From the NCBI GenBank assembly GCA_900316615.1, contig ONDU01000002.1:1-64000 (forward strand): a DNA stretch of 64,000 nucleotides, written 5' to 3'. Below are positions 28,187 through 36,886 of this stretch, piece after piece. Within the stretch, counting starts at the first letter, position 1. Every line of letters starts with the position of its first letter. Below the pieces are notes generated by a model, which was given only the letters and a program-made list of their open reading frames with translations, was not told the DNA's origin and searched no databases. A program made the translations under genes and the position numbers. Source of the stretch: an uncultured Eubacteriales bacterium (GTDB lineage Bacteria > Bacillota > Clostridia > Oscillospirales > Acutalibacteraceae).

Positions 28187-29599
28187 TTGCTTTTTTCAGG
28201 TACAACATTTTTATTCCTGTTTCTTCCTTTTGTGATAACAGTATATTATACTTTGCTCATAAACAACAGAAAGCTTCAAAATATATTTTTATGTTTTGTA
28301 AGCTTTGTTTTCTATGCATGGGGAGAACCTGCTTTTGTGTTTGTTATGCTGTTTTCGATTACTTTAAACTATTTGTTCGGCTTGTATATAGGAAAAAGAA
28401 AAAAAGACAATAATAATTCAGGCTGTAAAACAGTTCTGATATTATCGGTCATATTTAATCTCATTATATTATTTGTGTTCAAATACCTGACATTCACAAT
28501 ATCCAGCATAAATCAGTTCTTCGGACTTTCCCTTAACGTACCTTCAATAGCTTTGCCCATAGGCATATCATTTTTTACTTTTCAGGCTATGTCATATGTC
28601 ATTGACGTATATAGAGGAGAGACTTATCAGAAAAATATACTGAATGTCGGTTTATATATATCATTCTTTCCTCAGCTTATTGCAGGTCCTATTGTACGAT
28701 ACGAAACAGTTGCAAACCAGATAGAATATCGAAAGGAAACATTCAGCAATTTTTCAAGCGGTATATACAGATTTATTCTCGGACTCGGAAAGAAAGTATT
28801 GATTGCAAATACTATGGCAGTAGTCGCTGACACCTTTTTTGACGGTAATATAAGTAATATTTCGTGTTTGTCTGCATGGGTGGGTGCTGTTGCATATACG
28901 TTTCAGATATTTTTCGATTTTAGCGGATACAGCGATATGGCTATCGGATTAGGAAGAATGTTTGGTTTTAATTTTCTGGAAAATTTCAGATACCCTTATA
29001 TTTCAACCTCGATTACCGAATTCTGGCGTAGATGGCATATTTCACTCGGAACGTGGTTTCGTGATTATTTATACTTTCCGCTAGGCGGAAGCCGTGTGGA
29101 AAAGAAATCAAGGCTTGTATTTAATCTGTTTGTAGTTTGGCTTATGACAGGAATCTGGCACGGAGCAAACTGGACGTTTATAGTATGGGGTCTTATGTAT
29201 TTTGTCCTGCTTGTAATAGAAAAGCAGACAGGAATACATAAGTCAGAAAAATTCAAGCCTGTCAGATATATTTATACCATTTTCTTTGTGATAATCGGCT
29301 GGGTTATTTTCAGAGCGTCATCTATCGAAAATGCTGTTGAATATATCGGAGCTATGTTCGGATTCTCTGGAATATTGTCTGATAACAGTGCGTTGTTTTA
29401 TCTAAAGGAAAATGTATTCGGATTTGTGCTTGCTTTGCTGGCATCGACACCTGTTTTCAGAAAATTATATGAAAAATATCTGTCCGAAAGCAAGAGCGGA
29501 CAAGTATTGGTTGCCGTATCTCTGATAATTATATTTTTATTAAGTATTATATATATTGTAAAGGGAACTTATAATCCGTTCATATATTTTAATTTCTAA
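28187..29599 (+). CDS. MBOAT O-acyltransferase (AlgI/DltB-like)
   Basis: A 470-residue polytopic membrane enzyme with about eleven hydrophobic segments. Both catalytic histidine regions of the family are present: FWRRWHISLGTWFRDY (His about residue 285) and TGIWHGANWTF (about residue 325). Members pass an acetyl or acyl group across the membrane to an exported polysaccharide. The start is TTG 28187, seven bases after GGAGGAG. It is paired with an AlgJ-like partner 14 bases downstream, so it probably O-acetylates a cell-surface glycan. The acceptor is unknown. Confidence 0.9.
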   Translation: MLFSGTTFLFLFLPFVITVYYTLLINNRKLQNIFLCFVSFVFYAWGEPAFVFVMLFSITLNYLFGLYIGKRKKDNNNSGCKTVLILSVIFNLIILFVFKYLTFTISSINQFFGLSLNVPSIALPIGISFFTFQAMSYVIDVYRGETYQKNILNVGLYISFFPQLIAGPIVRYETVANQIEYRKETFSNFSSGIYRFILGLGKKVLIANTMAVVADTFFDGNISNISCLSAWVGAVAYTFQIFFDFSGYSDMAIGLGRMFGFNFLENFRYPYISTSITEFWRRWHISLGTWFRDYLYFPLGGSRVEKKSRLVFNLFVVWLMTGIWHGANWTFIVWGLMYFVLLVIEKQTGIHKSEKFKPVRYIYTIFFVIIGWVIFRASSIENAVEYIGAMFGFSGILSDNSALFYLKENVFGFVLALLASTPVFRKLYEKYLSESKSGQVLVAVSLIIIFLLSIIYIVKGTYNPFIYFNF

Positions 29600-29613
29600 G
29601 GAGGTGCAGTTAT

Positions 29614-30801
29614 TTGAAATTCGATTTTGATGTAAAAAAAACAGTTGCAGTTATTTTTACAGCCTTTATATCCGTATGCGGAATCCTGACTCTGTTTCTG
29701 TCACCCAGACAGATTTTCGGAGGTCTTGTGAGAGGTTATATAAATACTCCCGAAGAAAGCAGTGTTTTTCAGAAGCTCGGAAATTCGGTAAAAACATTTG
29801 ACGGGAGAGTAAGCGAGTATTTTGTACTTCACGATTTGTCAATCCACTCATACGGAGGTATTCAGAGAGTACTGAATAAATCTCTGATAAACGATGTAGA
29901 TAAAAGCTACGAGGTTGTGAAATTAAAAAACGGATATCTTACATTCAGACAAAACGATGACGTAGATGTAAGTGCTTTAAAAAATTACATTATTGATTTC
30001 AAAAAAGTATGTGACTCGGCAGGAAGCAAATTGTTGTTTGTAAATAATCTTAGCAAGGATACAACAAATGAAAAACTTATTCCTGATTTTTACCCGTATG
30101 TCTATACCTCAAACTTTAAACAGGCAAAATCGGATTTAAAAAATAACGGTGTTACAGTTCTGGATCTTGAAGATGTGGTAAATGAGCAGAATATAGACAA
30201 GTTTTCATTGTTTTTTAAAACTGACCATCACTGGACACCCAAAACAGGATTATGGGTAAGCCGTAATATTGTAAAGGAAATAAACAGCTCTTTCGGCTGG
30301 AAGCTCGATACAAAGCTTCTTGAAGAACAGAATTATGTAACTGACAGCTATCCTTCTTCTTTTTTGGGAACTCAGGGCAGACGTGTCGGAGTGTTATATG
30401 CGGGGGCAGATGATTTTGATATTGTCAGACCTCGCTTTGATACGGACTTTACGGTTGAAATAGCAGAAAATAATTCAAAGGTAAGAGGCGATTTCTGCAA
30501 AACTATGATTTATGAAGAGTGTATTACTCCAGATAATCTTCTCAACAGAGATGAAACAGCGTATGATGCCTATATGGGAGGAAATCATTCTTTAGTAAGA
30601 ATAACAAACCATAGCATAAAAAATGGTAAAAAGGCACTGTTTATTCTTAATTCTTACGGTTGTGTCGTATATCCCTACCTTGCTGTTGAATTTCAGCATA
30701 TAGATTGTATTGATATACGCGGATATACTGATTCTGTGGAAGATTTTATCAGAAAAAATTCTCCTGATGTTGTTATTTATGCTATAGGCGGACATCAGTA
30801 A
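29614..30801 (+). CDS. AlgJ/AlgX-like SGNH-type acetyltransferase partner (DHHW family)
   Basis: 395 residues with an N-terminal membrane anchor (residues 10-32) and an extracytoplasmic domain. KTDHHWTPKTG at about residues 203-213 is the DHHW signature. Together with a late Ser in LNSYGCVVYPYL it fits the SGNH-like catalytic set. It would complete transfer of the acetyl group delivered by the MBOAT protein. TTG 29614 lies eight bases after AAGGAGGTG. The pair forms a two-gene unit behind the tRNA. Confidence 0.82.
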   Translation: MKFDFDVKKTVAVIFTAFISVCGILTLFLSPRQIFGGLVRGYINTPEESSVFQKLGNSVKTFDGRVSEYFVLHDLSIHSYGGIQRVLNKSLINDVDKSYEVVKLKNGYLTFRQNDDVDVSALKNYIIDFKKVCDSAGSKLLFVNNLSKDTTNEKLIPDFYPYVYTSNFKQAKSDLKNNGVTVLDLEDVVNEQNIDKFSLFFKTDHHWTPKTGLWVSRNIVKEINSSFGWKLDTKLLEEQNYVTDSYPSSFLGTQGRRVGVLYAGADDFDIVRPRFDTDFTVEIAENNSKVRGDFCKTMIYEECITPDNLLNRDETAYDAYMGGNHSLVRITNHSIKNGKKALFILNSYGCVVYPYLAVEFQHIDCIDIRGYTDSVEDFIRKNSPDVVIYAIGGHQ

Positions 30802-30839
30802 TTCTTTGTTTTGTAAATTTATTATAAAGCTATATTTCC

Positions 30840-30867
30840 TTGATATGCTTTATAATTAAAATATAAA
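30840..30867 (+). promoter_or_regulatory. Possible promoter of the symporter-azlCD unit
   Basis: TTGATA, a 16-base spacer and TATAAA. It is only a moderate match in an AT-rich stretch. Confidence 0.45.
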
Positions 30868-30894
30868 AATATTTTTCAGGGGGGAAAAATAAAA

Positions 30895-32286
30895 ATGAAT
30901 GAAAAGAGAAATTCTTTTTCAAGCTCATTGGGATTTGTCCTTGCGGCTGCGGGAAGTGCGGTAGGTCTCGGCAATATATGGAGATTTCCGTATCTGGCTG
31001 CCAAGGACGGCGGAGGTCTGTTTCTGTTTGTATACATAATACTTGCTCTGACCTTCGGCTTTACTATGCTTGTAACTGAGGTTGCAATCGGAAGAAAAAC
31101 TAAACAAAGTGCCTTGACCGCATATGGCAGGCTGAATAAAAAGTCAGGCTGGATAGGAGTATTCGCAAGCCTTGTACCTTTTATGATACTTCCTTACTAC
31201 TGTATTATAGGCGGCTGGGTTCTCAAGTACTGTGTTGCCTTTATGACGGGACAGGCTTCCGCTGCGGCAGGCGACGGCTATTTTACGGGCTTTATAACAG
31301 GGTATTTTGAGCCGATAATATTTGATGTCATATTCCTTGTTGCTGTTGCCGTTATAATCTATATGGGCGTTAACAAGGGCATTGAGTCTATCTCAAAGGT
31401 ACTTATGCCTGCCTTGCTTGTATTTGTTATAGCAATAGCTGTATTTTCTCTTACAATACAGGGTGATGACGGTCGTTCAGGTCTTGACGGTCTGAAAATC
31501 TATGTTATTCCCAGCTTTGAGGGTATGACACCTAAAACTGTTTTCTTTACGGTTCTTGACGCTATGGGACAGCTATTCTACAGTATAAGTGTAGCTATGG
31601 GTATTATGGTTACTTACGGCTCATACTTCAAGGACGAAAGCAATCTTATGAAATCAGTAAACCATATAGAAATTTTTGATACCCTTGTTGCTTTTCTTGC
31701 AGGTATTATGATTATACCTGCCGTATATGTATTTCTCGGAAAAGAGGGTATGCAGTCATCGGGTCCCGGACTGATGTTCGTTGCACTGCCCAAGGTATTT
31801 GAAAAAATGGGAGCTTTCGGAAATATAATAGGTGCTGTATTCTTCATTATGGTGCTGCTCGCAGCGTTGACCAGTGCCATATCGGTTCTTGAAGCCGTTG
31901 TTGCAGGTCTTATGGATAAGTTCGGCTGGACAAGAAGAAAGGCTACAATAGTAGAAACGGTTATTGCTCTTGTAATAGGCGTGTTAATCTGCTTAGGCTA
32001 CAATGCTCTTTATTTCGAGGCACACCTTCCCAATCAGGGAGAAGGTCAGACAGCACAGCTTCTTGATTTGTTCGACTATATAAGCAACAATATCCTTATG
32101 CCTGTTGTAGCTATCGGAACCTGCATACTTATCGGCTGGATTGTAAAGCCTAAAACAGTTATAGATGAAACTACCAAAAACGGAGAGAAATTCGGCAGAA
32201 AAACTCTTTACACAGTTATGATAAAGTTTGTTTCTCCTGTATTGCTTTTCATACTCCTTTTAGGTTCTCTGGGAATTATTAAATGA
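30895..32286 (+). CDS. Sodium-dependent NSS-family amino-acid transporter
   Basis: A 463-residue protein with about eleven to twelve membrane segments. The NSS signature AAGSAVGLGNIWRFPYLAAK in the first helix forms the sodium and substrate site; GGGLFLFVY follows. Length and helix number match bacterial NSS transporters such as TnaT and MhsT. The substrate is probably an amino acid. GGGGGG precedes ATG 30895. It overlaps azlC by four bases (ATGA), which couples it to a branched-chain amino-acid export system. Confidence 0.93.
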   Translation: MNEKRNSFSSSLGFVLAAAGSAVGLGNIWRFPYLAAKDGGGLFLFVYIILALTFGFTMLVTEVAIGRKTKQSALTAYGRLNKKSGWIGVFASLVPFMILPYYCIIGGWVLKYCVAFMTGQASAAAGDGYFTGFITGYFEPIIFDVIFLVAVAVIIYMGVNKGIESISKVLMPALLVFVIAIAVFSLTIQGDDGRSGLDGLKIYVIPSFEGMTPKTVFFTVLDAMGQLFYSISVAMGIMVTYGSYFKDESNLMKSVNHIEIFDTLVAFLAGIMIIPAVYVFLGKEGMQSSGPGLMFVALPKVFEKMGAFGNIIGAVFFIMVLLAALTSAISVLEAVVAGLMDKFGWTRRKATIVETVIALVIGVLICLGYNALYFEAHLPNQGEGQTAQLLDLFDYISNNILMPVVAIGTCILIGWIVKPKTVIDETTKNGEKFGRKTLYTVMIKFVSPVLLFILLLGSLGIIK

Positions 32287-32987
32287 GAAAAAAGTCTGAT
32301 TTTATTTTGGGATTGACTCATGGTATTCCTATAGGACTTGGGTATTTGTCGGTTTCGTTCGGTTTTGGAATTATGGCTGTACAATCGGGCTTGTCCGTTA
32401 TTGAGGCGTTCATAATATCCCTTACCAATCTCACCTCTGCCGGTCAGGTTCAGGGGGTAAACGTTATAGCGGCAGGCGGTACTTTTATTGAAATGGCAGT
32501 GGTTCAGCTGGTCATAAATATAAGATATTCTCTTATGGCTTTGTCGCTTTCTCAGAAGCTTGATGAAAAATTTACCCTTCCGTACCGTATGCTTGCCGCA
32601 TACGGTATTACGGACGAGATTTTTGCGGTATGTTCTTCTTATAAAGGCTCGATAAAACCCTCGTATATGTTCGGAATTATAAGTATTTCTACTGTAGGCT
32701 GGGTTTCGGGAACGGCTTTGGGTGCGGCTGCGGGAGAAATTCTTCCGCAGTCACTCACTGCGGCTCTCGGAATAGTACTTTACGGAATGTTTGTTGCTAT
32801 TATCGTTCCTCCTGCAAGAAAATATAGAAGTATTCTTTTTGTTGTAATGCTTGCGGCTTTGCTGAGTATTGCGGCAAAATATTTTCTGAGCTTTCTTTCG
32901 GGAGGCTTTGCGATTATTTTATGTGCCGTTATTGCTTCTGCTTTCGGAGCGTTGCTTTTCCCTAAAAGAGAGGAAGATGATACTTGA
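32283..32987 (+). CDS. azlC: AzlC-family branched-chain amino-acid exporter, large subunit
   Basis: A 234-residue membrane protein beginning ILGLTHGIPIGLGYLSVSFG, the usual AzlC N-terminus, with LSLTNLTSAGQ-like sequence (ISLTNLTSAGQVQ) and YSLMALSLSQKL. AzlC with AzlD exports branched-chain amino acids or analogues. It overlaps the symporter upstream and azlD downstream by four bases each. Confidence 0.92.
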   Translation: MRKKSDFILGLTHGIPIGLGYLSVSFGFGIMAVQSGLSVIEAFIISLTNLTSAGQVQGVNVIAAGGTFIEMAVVQLVINIRYSLMALSLSQKLDEKFTLPYRMLAAYGITDEIFAVCSSYKGSIKPSYMFGIISISTVGWVSGTALGAAAGEILPQSLTAALGIVLYGMFVAIIVPPARKYRSILFVVMLAALLSIAAKYFLSFLSGGFAIILCAVIASAFGALLFPKREEDDT

Positions 32988-33283
32988 GCATAATTATCTA
33001 TATAGCAGTTATGGCAGGAGTAACCTATCTGATAAGAATGCTTCCGTTTGCGTTTTTTCAGAAAAAAATAAAATCTGTGTTTGTAAAAAGCTTTCTGTAT
33101 TATGTTCCGTATGCTGTTCTGAGTGCTATGACAATTCCTGCTATTCTTTACAGTACCGGAAATATTATCACTGCTGCTGCAGGTACGCTTGCAGCCTTTA
33201 TACTGGCTTATTTTGACCTGCCTCTGATAGTTGTAGCCTTGGCAGCATCAGCGGCTGTTTTTGCGGCAGGATTGTTTTTTTGA
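32984..33283 (+). CDS. azlD: AzlD-family exporter, small subunit
   Basis: A 99-residue protein with about four membrane segments, typical of AzlD: VTYLIRMLPFAFF near the N-terminus and YVPYAVLSAMTIPAILY. TTG 32984 overlaps the azlC stop, with GAGAGGAAG upstream. It ends a three-gene unit before a terminator. Confidence 0.9.
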   Translation: MSIIIYIAVMAGVTYLIRMLPFAFFQKKIKSVFVKSFLYYVPYAVLSAMTIPAILYSTGNIITAAAGTLAAFILAYFDLPLIVVALAASAAVFAAGLFF

Positions 33284-33303
33284 CATAATTATTTCTATAT
33301 ATT

Positions 33304-33348
33304 ATAAAGCTCAGGTCAAGCCTTTTTAAGGTTTAACCTGAGCTTTAT
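33304..33348 (+). terminator. Terminator that resembles a truncated dispersed repeat
   Basis: ATAAAGCTCAGGT pairs with ACCTGAGCTTTAT. The left half through CAAGCCTTTTTAA is nearly identical to the start of the dispersed repeat (ATAAAGTTTAGGTC then CAAGCCTTTTTAAA). It could serve both convergent genes. Confidence 0.7.
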
Positions 33349-33366
33349 GTATTTTGTTTAATTGTT

Positions 33367-34791
33367 TTAGTATGATGTAACTGAAATATCCGGATATTCG
33401 CTCATAGGATTATATTTTACACCGTTGTATCTTGTTTCAAAATGCAGATGTGCTCCCGTTGAATCGCCTGTAGAACCTACAAAGCCCAAAAGCTGACCTG
33501 CTTCTATGCTTTGTCCTGTATAAACGGTTATTGAGCTCATATGTGCGTAAACTGTCATATGTCCGTCGCCGTGGTCGAGCATAACATAATTTCCGTATCC
33601 GCCTCCGCAGCCGCAGCTTGACGATTTTCCGACATTATGTATACAGTTGTTTTCGCAGTACATTACAGTACCTGAATGAGCTGCCAGTACATTCTGTCCG
33701 TCTATGCCGTAGCTTGCTATATCTATTGCTCCGTGATTGTAGGAGCCTCTGTCCTCGTTCCAGAGTGAGGTAAGATTGTAAAAGCCCGTTACAGGCCATA
33801 CAAATCCGCTTGAAGAAACTTCCGCATCCGGTATTACTATATTCGGAGCTTCACCCTCATAGTTATTGTTATAACCGTGTTCGTTATCATAATCATTCTC
33901 ATAATTATAATCGCCTTCACTGCTGTTGTTGCTGTAATTATCGCCGTTTGAGGTAATTACAGAAGGACGTGTAGCCTCTGTTTTTGATGATGACGATGAA
34001 GAAGATGAGGTTTTGCTTTTATCCTTTTTTGACGAGCTTTTTTTCTTTTCTGTTGATGGCTCCGTTGCTGTTTGTTTTTTGTAGTAATCCGAAATTTTCT
34101 TTTCTATGTCATCTTCTGAGGATTTATTTGCCTTTGCACTTTCGCTGTAAAGAACATCAAGAGCGGCTTTATTCTCTTCAAGAGTAGTCAAAAGCTCCTT
34201 ACGCTTTTTTTCAAGCTCCTTATTTTTCTTTTCAAGCTCTTGTTTTGAAGCATTAAGCTCTGTAAGAGTTTTTTTATTCGACCTAACATCTCCTGAAAGA
34301 GAAGATATTATATTGTTGTCATGTTCTGATATGATAGCGGCATACTCTATCTTATCCATAAATTCATCAAAGCTTTTCGCTCCGAGAATAACCTCTATAC
34401 TGCTTGTACCGCCCGACATATATATGGCTCTCAGTCTTTTTTTAAGTCTTTCCTTGTTGTAGTCTATGCTTCCGCTCAGATTTTCCAAGGTCTTGCCCGA
34501 ATTTTTTATATCCTGCTGTAATAAGGCACTGTCAAGCCTTGTCTGTTCTATTTCCTTGTTAAGCTTTGCGATTTTTTGACTCAGCTTCTGGTTTTCGCTT
34601 TCCTTTTTGGCAATTTTGCTTGAATTGTCGGGCTTCTTCGTTGCTGCCTCCGTGCTTTTGGTGCTTTCCGTACCTTGAGTACTTTCTTCATCAGAGGAGT
34701 CGGAGGAATTTGTTCCGAAAGCCGTTGATACGGAAAAGGTCTGCATAAATATCAATGCTGCTGCTATCATAATAAGAAACTTCTTTTTCAT
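33367..34791 (-). CDS. Secreted M23 peptidase/EnvC-like murein hydrolase with coiled coil
   Basis: 474 residues. A signal peptide spans about residues 1-26 (MKKKFLIMIAAALIF). A long coiled coil rich in Lys, Glu and Leu covers about 55-225. A low-complexity Ser/Lys then Asn/Tyr/Glu linker leads to a C-terminal M23 domain. Zinc residues lie in NHGAIDIA and GAHLHFE. An inserted CGCGGGYGN loop has three nearby cysteines. The design matches PcsB/EnvC-type wall hydrolases controlled by FtsEX, and ftsX and ftsE lie immediately upstream. The start is ATG 34791 after GGTGGTGAAG. The 198-base gap to ftsX contains a four-way-junction element. Confidence 0.9.
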   Translation of the reverse strand: MKKKFLIMIAAALIFMQTFSVSTAFGTNSSDSSDEESTQGTESTKSTEAATKKPDNSSKIAKKESENQKLSQKIAKLNKEIEQTRLDSALLQQDIKNSGKTLENLSGSIDYNKERLKKRLRAIYMSGGTSSIEVILGAKSFDEFMDKIEYAAIISEHDNNIISSLSGDVRSNKKTLTELNASKQELEKKNKELEKKRKELLTTLEENKAALDVLYSESAKANKSSEDDIEKKISDYYKKQTATEPSTEKKKSSSKKDKSKTSSSSSSSSKTEATRPSVITSNGDNYSNNSSEGDYNYENDYDNEHGYNNNYEGEAPNIVIPDAEVSSSGFVWPVTGFYNLTSLWNEDRGSYNHGAIDIASYGIDGQNVLAAHSGTVMYCENNCIHNVGKSSSCGCGGGYGNYVMLDHGDGHMTVYAHMSSITVYTGQSIEAGQLLGFVGSTGDSTGAHLHFETRYNGVKYNPMSEYPDISVTSY

Positions 34792-34845
34792 TTTAACTTC
34801 ACCACCATAAATTTTTAAGGAAAGTCCTGCTTTCGTCAACGCTGA

Positions 34846-34938
34846 GGCGATTGCGGATATTCGAGAATTAATTCTCGAATAAATGAAAGGTACCCCTTTC
34901 ATTTGTCAAAAGCACAGCTTTTGAAATCCGCAATCGCC
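34846..34938. repeat. Four-way-junction element A (outer stem plus three abutting hairpins)
   Basis: The outer stem is GGCGATTGCGGAT (34846-34858) with ATCCGCAATCGCC (34926-34938), 13 perfect pairs. Inside are a 22-base perfect palindrome (34859-34880, ATTCGAGAATT...), a 10-bp stem hairpin AAATGAAAGG-TACC-CCTTTCATTT (34881-34904), and TCAAAAGC-ACA-GCTTTTGA (34906-34924). Only two unpaired bases lie between the parts. The same architecture with different hairpin sequences occurs at 56900-57013. It lies in the ftsX to hydrolase gap. Confidence 0.9.
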
Positions 34939-34989
34939 GCCCCGGTGAAGCCGCAGGCTTTGTATTAATCTGAAATGCAGTTTTGTTTT

Positions 34990-35889
34990 TCACATAAGAG
35001 CTTCGTTGCCCTCAAGCCTGAGATATTTGCCGATGGAAACCGCTGAGCCTAATATACCCAGAACAGCACCGAATACCATACTTACGGCAAAAACCTGTAC
35101 AGCAACAGAGGAAAAGCTTATAACCTCAACAGTACTGATTGATTTTATTTTGAACACATTAAGAAGAGCCTCGTAAATAAATTTCAGTAAAACCGAGCTT
35201 ATAAAGCCTGAAACGAGTCCCAAAAGTATACCCTCTATTATAAAAGGAGTCCGCACAAAGGTATTGGTAGCTCCCACAGACTTCATTATACTGATTTCTG
35301 CACGTCTTGCATATATTGTGGTTCTTATAGCAGTAGATACTATAAATACAGATATAAGTATAAGTATTGATACTACCCAGAATCCCATTGTTGCAACCAT
35401 ACTGCTTATTTCAGTAAGCATTTTTGCAACACTGCTGCGGTTGCTTACTTTGTATACTCCCTTTATTTTCTCTATCTTGGCTACAGTATCGTTATAGCGT
35501 GATAAATCCTCAAGAGTAATTTTATATGCATCGGGAAGAGGGTTATCCTCTCCGTCAAATTCATCGTAAAGCTCTCCCAAAGCCTTGCTGAATTCTTTTA
35601 TTCCCTGTTCCTTTGAATAAAACACAACGTTTTTAACATTATCCGTTTTCTTGAGATTTGCTTCTAAATTTTTTCTGTCTTTTGCGGAAATATCGTAATT
35701 CATAAATACTGATATGTTGTTATTATCTCCCACCTTATCAACAAGAGCGTCCAAATTCATACAAAAAAGTACTGCCACCCCTGTCAGCAAAAGACAGCAT
35801 ACGAGTATTCCAACGGAGGCCACAGACAGAAGTCTGTTTTTCCATATCCCCTTTAAGCTTTCTTTAAACAAATATCCGAAACCGCTCAT
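34990..35889 (-). CDS. ftsX: Cell-division ABC transporter permease FtsX
   Basis: 299 residues with an N-terminal membrane segment (about 23-45), a large extracytoplasmic domain (about 50-170) and three C-terminal membrane helices, the FtsX topology. The N-terminus FGYLFKESLKGIWKNRLLS and SIMKSVGATNTFVRTPF are typical. With FtsE it transmits a division signal to a wall hydrolase outside the cell. It lies 11 bases after ftsE and upstream of the M23 hydrolase. Confidence 0.94.
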   Translation of the reverse strand: MSGFGYLFKESLKGIWKNRLLSVASVGILVCCLLLTGVAVLFCMNLDALVDKVGDNNNISVFMNYDISAKDRKNLEANLKKTDNVKNVVFYSKEQGIKEFSKALGELYDEFDGEDNPLPDAYKITLEDLSRYNDTVAKIEKIKGVYKVSNRSSVAKMLTEISSMVATMGFWVVSILILISVFIVSTAIRTTIYARRAEISIMKSVGATNTFVRTPFIIEGILLGLVSGFISSVLLKFIYEALLNVFKIKSISTVEVISFSSVAVQVFAVSMVFGAVLGILGSAVSIGKYLRLEGNEALM

Positions 35890-35900
35890 AACAAACTCCT

Positions 35901-36722
35901 TTACTCTTTTTTGTCTGAAGCAGAATTTTTTAAATCAGAATTTTCAAATTCCTGCGTAATTTCATCTATCAGGTTATCATATGCCGACAAATCGAGATTT
36001 TCTTCTTCAATATAAGCTTCCTCTTTTTCCTTTTCGGGAGATGATTTTTCCGTATCCCCTCCGTTATCTCTTACAATACTGCCATGTGACAGCTCTATAA
36101 CTCTTCCTCCGAAAAGCTCAACAAGGCTTTTGTCGTGAGTTACAACAATAACGGTTGTTCCTCTTTGTTTTATATCTTTAAGTATCTTTATAATCTCAAC
36201 AGACATATCATAGTCTACGTTTGCGGTAGGTTCATCGGCTATTAAAATCTTAGGATTATTTACCAAAGCTCTCGCAAGACTTACTCTCTGCTGTTCTCCG
36301 CCCGAAAGCTGAGAAGGTCTTTCCTCCATTTTACTTTCAAGACCTACCATTTTTATTACTTTGGGAACTCTTTCATTTATATCCTCATAGCTTCCGCCGA
36401 CAGCACGGACTGCAAATGCTACGTTATTGAACACGTTCATTCTTTCTATAAGTCTGAAATCCTGATACACCATGCCCATTTTACGCCTTAAATACGGAAC
36501 ATGCCGTCTTTTCAGCTTGTTTATGACATCGCCGTCTATGATAATATCTCCGCATGTAGGAAGCTGTTCTCTCATAATAAGCTTTAGAATTGTACTTTTT
36601 CCCGAACCCGACGGGCCTACCAAAAATACAAATTCACCGTCATCTATCTTCATTGAGATATTACTTACAGCGTGTGTATTGTTATCCTCATAGGTTTTTG
36701 AAACGTTTACAAACTCTATCAT
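35901..36722 (-). CDS. ftsE: Cell-division ATP-binding protein FtsE
   Basis: A 273-residue ABC ATPase. Walker A is VGPSGSGKSTILKL, the signature is LSGGEQQRVSLARAL and Walker B is ILIADEPTANVD. About 50 C-terminal residues after the ATPase core are acidic and Glu/Lys-rich (SSPEKEKEEAYIEEENLD), longer than the usual FtsE of about 225. The start is ATG 36722 after GGAGGT. It is the first gene of the ftsE-ftsX-M23 unit. Confidence 0.94.
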   Translation of the reverse strand: MIEFVNVSKTYEDNNTHAVSNISMKIDDGEFVFLVGPSGSGKSTILKLIMREQLPTCGDIIIDGDVINKLKRRHVPYLRRKMGMVYQDFRLIERMNVFNNVAFAVRAVGGSYEDINERVPKVIKMVGLESKMEERPSQLSGGEQQRVSLARALVNNPKILIADEPTANVDYDMSVEIIKILKDIKQRGTTVIVVTHDKSLVELFGGRVIELSHGSIVRDNGGDTEKSSPEKEKEEAYIEEENLDLSAYDNLIDEITQEFENSDLKNSASDKKE

Positions 36723-36828
36723 TTTTACCTCCATAAAAAATATCCTTCGGAAATTGACTTATAATTACAATTTCTTAGTATTAATAAGTTTAAATTATAA
36801 TTTTATTCTTCAAAGTACAGGAAATTAA

Positions 36829-36868
36829 CAAAAACCGCCGTGCAACAAATCAAAGCTGCACAGGCGGT
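36829..36868 (-). terminator. Terminator of the CdaR-type regulator gene
   Basis: ACCGCC with GGCGGT and the inner TGCA pairs form the stem; on the minus strand TTTTTGTT follows. The gene ends 19 bases before it. Confidence 0.82.
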
Positions 36869-36886
36869 CTTAAAAATTTAATCAGA

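Noticed and set aside
28000..28413. Open frame of 137 codons on the plus strand
   Set aside because: It begins inside the tRNA-Pro and runs in another frame through the MBOAT gene; no ribosome site or family.
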